A DNA stretch of 64,000 nt, taken from assembly GCA_964617715.1 (NCBI GenBank), contig CAZTZN010000003.1, positions 1 through 64,000 of the forward strand. The letters run 5' to 3'. A model generated the notes under the pieces. The model did not search any database, had not been told where the DNA came from, and saw only the letters and a list, made by a program, of their open reading frames with translations. This DNA is from JALGVA01 sp964617715. Its GTDB lineage: Bacteria; Armatimonadota; Zipacnadia; Zipacnadales; UBA5352. How positions within the stretch are numbered: the stretch's first letter is position 1; each line of letters opens with the position of its first letter. The position numbers and the translations under genes are program-made. This document shows positions 61,294-64,000 of the stretch, piece after piece.

Positions 61294-61758
61294 ATGAGAA
61301 CGAGTACGAAGATGCGCAATCTGGCCGTCCTCGTGGTCATGTGGGCCTTCGTGCTGGGCATGGCCGTCGGTCCTCAGCCCGCCCGCGGTCTCGACCTCGG
61401 TGGCGCGCTCGGCGACCTGGTCAAGATCTTCGGCATCGGCTGGGTGGTCAAGCAGTTCGCCGGGGACATCGACAACGCGATCAACGGCCTGCTCGGACAG
61501 CACGAAGCGCAGATCGCGGGTTCCACCAAGGTGGTACCCATCCTGCGCGTGGGCTCCGGCACCGCCGTGGGCGCCGCGCAGGTGATGGGCCCTGAGCAGC
61601 AGGTGCAGAAGGTCGAGGCCGTCGCTGAGATCGAACTGAATATCGGCGACCTCCGTGGGCGCGGGCTGATCCCGGTCACCACGAGGCGGGACCTGACCAG
61701 CAGCATTCGGGGCGTGGACGGCGTGGGCGTCTCGGCGAACATCAAGTTCCCGATCTGA
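61294..61758 (+). CDS. Small secreted protein with the same C-terminal module
   Basis: A protein of 154 residues with a signal peptide (NLAVLVVMWAFVLGMAVG) and GAGGAGG before the ATG. Residues ~33-70 are amphipathic helices. Residues ~75-150 (KVVPILRVGSGTAVGAAQVM, GPEQQVQKVEAVAEIELNI) align with the end of the preceding protein, sharing a K-[IV]-V-P-I start, a G-A-A centre and a G-P-E turn. No family is recognised. It follows that gene by 21 bases, and a hairpin closes the unit, so the two likely form one operon. Confidence 0.65.
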   Translation: MRTSTKMRNLAVLVVMWAFVLGMAVGPQPARGLDLGGALGDLVKIFGIGWVVKQFAGDIDNAINGLLGQHEAQIAGSTKVVPILRVGSGTAVGAAQVMGPEQQVQKVEAVAEIELNIGDLRGRGLIPVTTRRDLTSSIRGVDGVGVSANIKFPI

Positions 61759-61788
61759 CCCAGTCGCGCACCATGCGACACAGCACAC

Positions 61789-61815
61789 ACGGGAGGGCCC
61801 TGGTGGCCCTCCCGT
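61789..61815 (+). terminator. Strong hairpin terminator after the paired secreted-protein genes
   Basis: ACGGGAGGGCC pairs with GGCCCTCCCGT (11 bp, perfect) over a five-base CTGGT loop, 31 bases after the stop at 61758. CTCCCC follows rather than a run of T. It is the most terminator-like structure in the window. Confidence 0.6.
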
Positions 61816-61848
61816 CTCCCCCTGTCGCGAAGCAGGGGAAGGCCACCG

Positions 61849-62850
61849 ATGACCAACCGCGAACGCGTGATCGCCACTCTGCGCCACGAGCAGCCCGACC
61901 GGGTTCCCTACCAGATCGGCTTCACCCAGCGCGCTCGCGCCGCCATGGCCGAGCGCTACGGCGAGGACGTCTTCGCGCTGATGGACAACTGCATCGCCGG
62001 CCTGGCTCCCAAGCCCGGGCCGCTTGCCGGCTGGATCGACGAGAACACCTGGCAGGATGAGTTCGGCGTGCGGTGGGACCGCTCGGTAGATCGCGACATC
62101 GGCGTCGTCTGCAACTGCGTGCTGGCCGAGCGCGACCTGAGCGGGCTGCGGATGCCCGATCCGCATGATCCGCTGCGCTGGGAGGGCTTCGCGGAGGCCG
62201 TGGCGGCCTCATCCGACCGGTGCATTCAGTTCGGCATCGGGTTCTCGCTGTTCGAGCGCGCCTGGACGCTGCGCGGGATGGATGCGCTGTTCATCGACAT
62301 GATCGAGGCGCCCGAGTTCGTCGATGAACTGCTCGACCGCATCTGCGATTACAACGTCGCACTGGTCGAACACGCCGTGCAGTTCGACATCGACGTGGTG
62401 CACTTCGGCGACGACTGGGGCTCACAGCGCGGGCTGATGATGGGCCCGGCGCTGTGGGAGCGCTTTCTGATGCCCCGGCTGGCCCGGCAGTACGGCGCCG
62501 CCAGGGCCGCCGGCCAGTTCGTCTCGATCCACTCCTGCGGGCACGTGCAGGAGGTCTTCTCGCAACTGATCGAGATCGGCCTCGACTGCTTCAACCCCTT
62601 CCAGCCCGAGGTGATGGACCCGTACGAGATGAAGCGTCTTTACGGCGACCGGCTGGCGTTCTGGGGCGGGGTGAGCACGCAACAGCTTCTACCCTACGGC
62701 ACGCCCGACGAGGTGCGCGCGGAGGTCGGCCGGCTGCTGCGCAAGGTGGGGGAGGGCGGCGGCTACATCTGCGCCCCCGCGCACTCCATCCCCGGCGACG
62801 CGAAACCCGAGAACATCATGGCGATGATCGAGGTGCTGCGGGAGCAGTAG
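61849..62850 (+). CDS. URO-D/methyltransferase superfamily protein with intact zinc-site Cys
   Basis: A protein of 333 residues opening with MTNRERVIATLRHEQPDRVP. Unlike the paralog at 21957-23072, it keeps FVSIHSCGHVQEVF (H-x-C) and GGGYICAPAHSIPGD (Cys), the three zinc ligands of MtaA/CmuA-type corrinoid or coenzyme methyltransferases. A methyl-transfer role is therefore more likely than uroporphyrinogen decarboxylation. No corrinoid protein or activase gene is in the window. The ATG follows a short GGAAGG-like site. It is read after the terminator at 61789, so it has its own promoter, which I could not identify. Confidence 0.82.
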   Translation: MTNRERVIATLRHEQPDRVPYQIGFTQRARAAMAERYGEDVFALMDNCIAGLAPKPGPLAGWIDENTWQDEFGVRWDRSVDRDIGVVCNCVLAERDLSGLRMPDPHDPLRWEGFAEAVAASSDRCIQFGIGFSLFERAWTLRGMDALFIDMIEAPEFVDELLDRICDYNVALVEHAVQFDIDVVHFGDDWGSQRGLMMGPALWERFLMPRLARQYGAARAAGQFVSIHSCGHVQEVFSQLIEIGLDCFNPFQPEVMDPYEMKRLYGDRLAFWGGVSTQQLLPYGTPDEVRAEVGRLLRKVGEGGGYICAPAHSIPGDAKPENIMAMIEVLREQ

Positions 62851-62907
62851 CCGCGGCGGCCGGCCCATGCAATCGGGCTCGAAGCGTGCCCCGTGCGGTT
62901 GGGGCGA

Positions 62908-63750
62908 TTACGCGTTTCGTGTTTCCACCCGATACGCCCGCGCGCAGTTGCCGCCCAGAATCCCACGCTGCGCGTCCTCGGGCAGCTTATGCATCCACGC
63001 CATCACCACGCCCATGACGCGCGCGTAGGTGCCCGCCACCAGGCATACCGGCCAGTCCGAGCCGATCATCAGCCGCTCGTGCCCGAAGGCATCCAGCACC
63101 ACGTCGAGGTAGGCGTGCAGGTCGTCGGGCGTCCAGCTCTCCCAGTCGCTCTCGGTCGCCATCCCCGAGAGCTTGCACCACACGTTCTCGTGCTCGGCCA
63201 GGCGTCGCAGGTTCGTCGCCCAGGGCTCCATCTCGCCCGCGCGGATGTCGGGCTTGGCGATGTGGTTGAGCACGAAGCGCTGACGCGGGAAGTGCCCGAC
63301 CATCTCGATGGCCGTCGGCAGTTGGCGGGCGACGATGAGGATGTCGTAGACCAGGTCGTGGTGTCCGACGCGCGCGATACCGCGCAGGAACAGATCGTCG
63401 AGCATGAAGTACGGGTCGGGCTCGGATTGCACGACGTGGCGCAATCCGACCAGCTTGGTGTCATCGGCCAGGATGTCGAGCTGGTCATCGAGCGCGGGAT
63501 TGCGCAGGTCGGCCCAGCCGACGACGCCGACGATCTCCGGGTACTCGTCGGCCAGCTCGAGCAGCCATTGCGTCTCTTCGACGGTCTGGCGCGCCTGCAC
63601 GGCGATCAATCCCTCGAACCCCAGCGGGCCGGCCACCTCCCGCCAGTGCGGTGGCAGGAAGTCGCGCCTGAGGTCGGCCATCGCCTCACCGATCCACGGA
63701 TACTCGGCTTCATCGTAGCGCCAGAAGTGCACGTGCGCGTCCAGCCGCAT
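62908..63750 (-). CDS. Amidohydrolase-family lactonase-like protein
   Basis: A protein of 280 residues with ATG 63750 (GGAGG 8 bases upstream). MRLDAHVHFWRYDEAEYPWI is the N-terminal metal motif of L-fuconolactonase-like proteins (PF04909), with GLRHVVQSEPDPYFM, FVLNHIAKPDIRAGEM, VWCKLSGMATES and RLMIGSDWPVCLVAGTY further on. All three histidine/aspartate metal sites expected for the family are visible. It could hydrolyse a sugar lactone such as fuconolactone or rhamnonolactone. It is convergent with the URO-D gene and downstream of a gene fragment at the window edge. Confidence 0.87.
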   Translation of the reverse strand: MRLDAHVHFWRYDEAEYPWIGEAMADLRRDFLPPHWREVAGPLGFEGLIAVQARQTVEETQWLLELADEYPEIVGVVGWADLRNPALDDQLDILADDTKLVGLRHVVQSEPDPYFMLDDLFLRGIARVGHHDLVYDILIVARQLPTAIEMVGHFPRQRFVLNHIAKPDIRAGEMEPWATNLRRLAEHENVWCKLSGMATESDWESWTPDDLHAYLDVVLDAFGHERLMIGSDWPVCLVAGTYARVMGVVMAWMHKLPEDAQRGILGGNCARAYRVETRNA

Positions 63751-63774
63751 CGACACCGCCTCCGATCGATCGGT

Positions 63775-63999
63775 CTACAGCGGGATCGCCTCCGCCTGCG
63801 ACAGATAGGGCAGACCGCCCCAGCCCGGTCGCACGACGCCCTCGACCGCAACGCGCTGCGCAAACTGCAGCCCCGGGTCCTGGACGTGGAGGCCGTCCGA
63901 GAGCATTACGTCCGTGCAGTAGAGCGCACCGGTGCCGTCCGCGACCGCCCAGGCGCCCGGTGCGGGAGCGCCGGCGCTGGTCGCGGCATGCGCGGGATC
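63775..63999 (-). CDS. C-terminal fragment of an unidentified protein, start outside the window
   Basis: A frame of 74 codons ends at TAG 63775-63777 and is open to the window edge. It reads GAWAVADGTGALYCTDVML then DGLHVQDPGLQFAQRVAVEG and GWGGLPYLSQAEAIPL, a beta-rich C-terminus with coding-like composition. The family cannot be identified from this tail. The amidohydrolase start follows 24 bases later. Confidence 0.5.
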   Translation of the reverse strand, partial: DPAHAATSAGAPAPGAWAVADGTGALYCTDVMLSDGLHVQDPGLQFAQRVAVEGVVRPGWGGLPYLSQAEAIPL

Positions 64000-64000
64000 A

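Overview
This window is high-GC bacterial chromosome, densely coding on both strands. I see no rRNA, tRNA, CRISPR array, insertion sequence, integrase or phage gene. The best taxonomic hints are the order atpC-murA-mreB (a Firmicutes/Terrabacteria arrangement), two proteins with copper-amine-oxidase-N type domains, and many secreted DUF4838, GH123-like, sulfatase, NPCBM and amidohydrolase proteins. Together these point to Armatimonadota or a nearby environmental lineage. This is inference from gene content; no marker was placed on a tree.

Layout. (1) 0-24 kb is a carbohydrate-scavenging region. It holds a broken-off GyrI-like gene, a minus-strand group (sulfatase, zinc phospholipase C-like protein with NPCBM domain, GH123-like protein), a plus-strand group (Spy-like periplasmic protein, TIM-barrel glycosidase-like protein, DUF4838 protein), a toroid lyase-like protein, an HD protein and an esterase. 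A minus-strand set of six follows (unknown TIM-barrel-like protein, URO-D family protein, ceramidase-like protein, amidohydrolase, DUF4838-CBM9 protein, Gfo/Idh/MocA protein). (2) 24-31 kb is mixed: a membrane protein and partner, then a group behind a consensus promoter (CuAO-N protein, cytidine deaminase, polysaccharide deacetylase, mnmA, PHP/CpsB-like phosphatase). (3) 31-41 kb is the complete F1Fo ATP synthase operon, from a near-consensus promoter through atpZ-like, atpI-like, atpB, E, F, H, A, G, D, C, then murA and mreB. The atpI-like gene carries an in-frame TAG inside its third membrane helix. (4) 41-46 kb has an FAD-dependent oxidoreductase, pdxT, a sugar-1-phosphate nucleotidyltransferase, DedA and a GNAT. 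(5) 46-54 kb has two giant secreted proteins of 1580 and 1069 residues. (6) 54-59.4 kb is a tkt-gnd-zwf-pgl pentose phosphate operon with overlapping ends. (7) 59.4-64 kb has an exported acetolactate decarboxylase divergent from two secreted proteins that share a module, a second URO-D family protein, a second amidohydrolase, and the tail of a gene that leaves the window.

How it may work together. Secreted multidomain proteins would bind and cut complex, partly sulfated or acylated glycans. Cytoplasmic sulfatase, oxidoreductases and amidohydrolases would process the products, and the pentose phosphate operon and ATP synthase supply central metabolism. I did not find a classical new defence or mobile system. 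The most unusual items are the interrupted atpI-like gene, the Na+-type residues in the c subunit, the two URO-D paralogs that differ at zinc-ligand positions, the Gfo/Idh protein without its EKP lysine, and the paired secreted proteins with a shared module next to an exported acetolactate decarboxylase.
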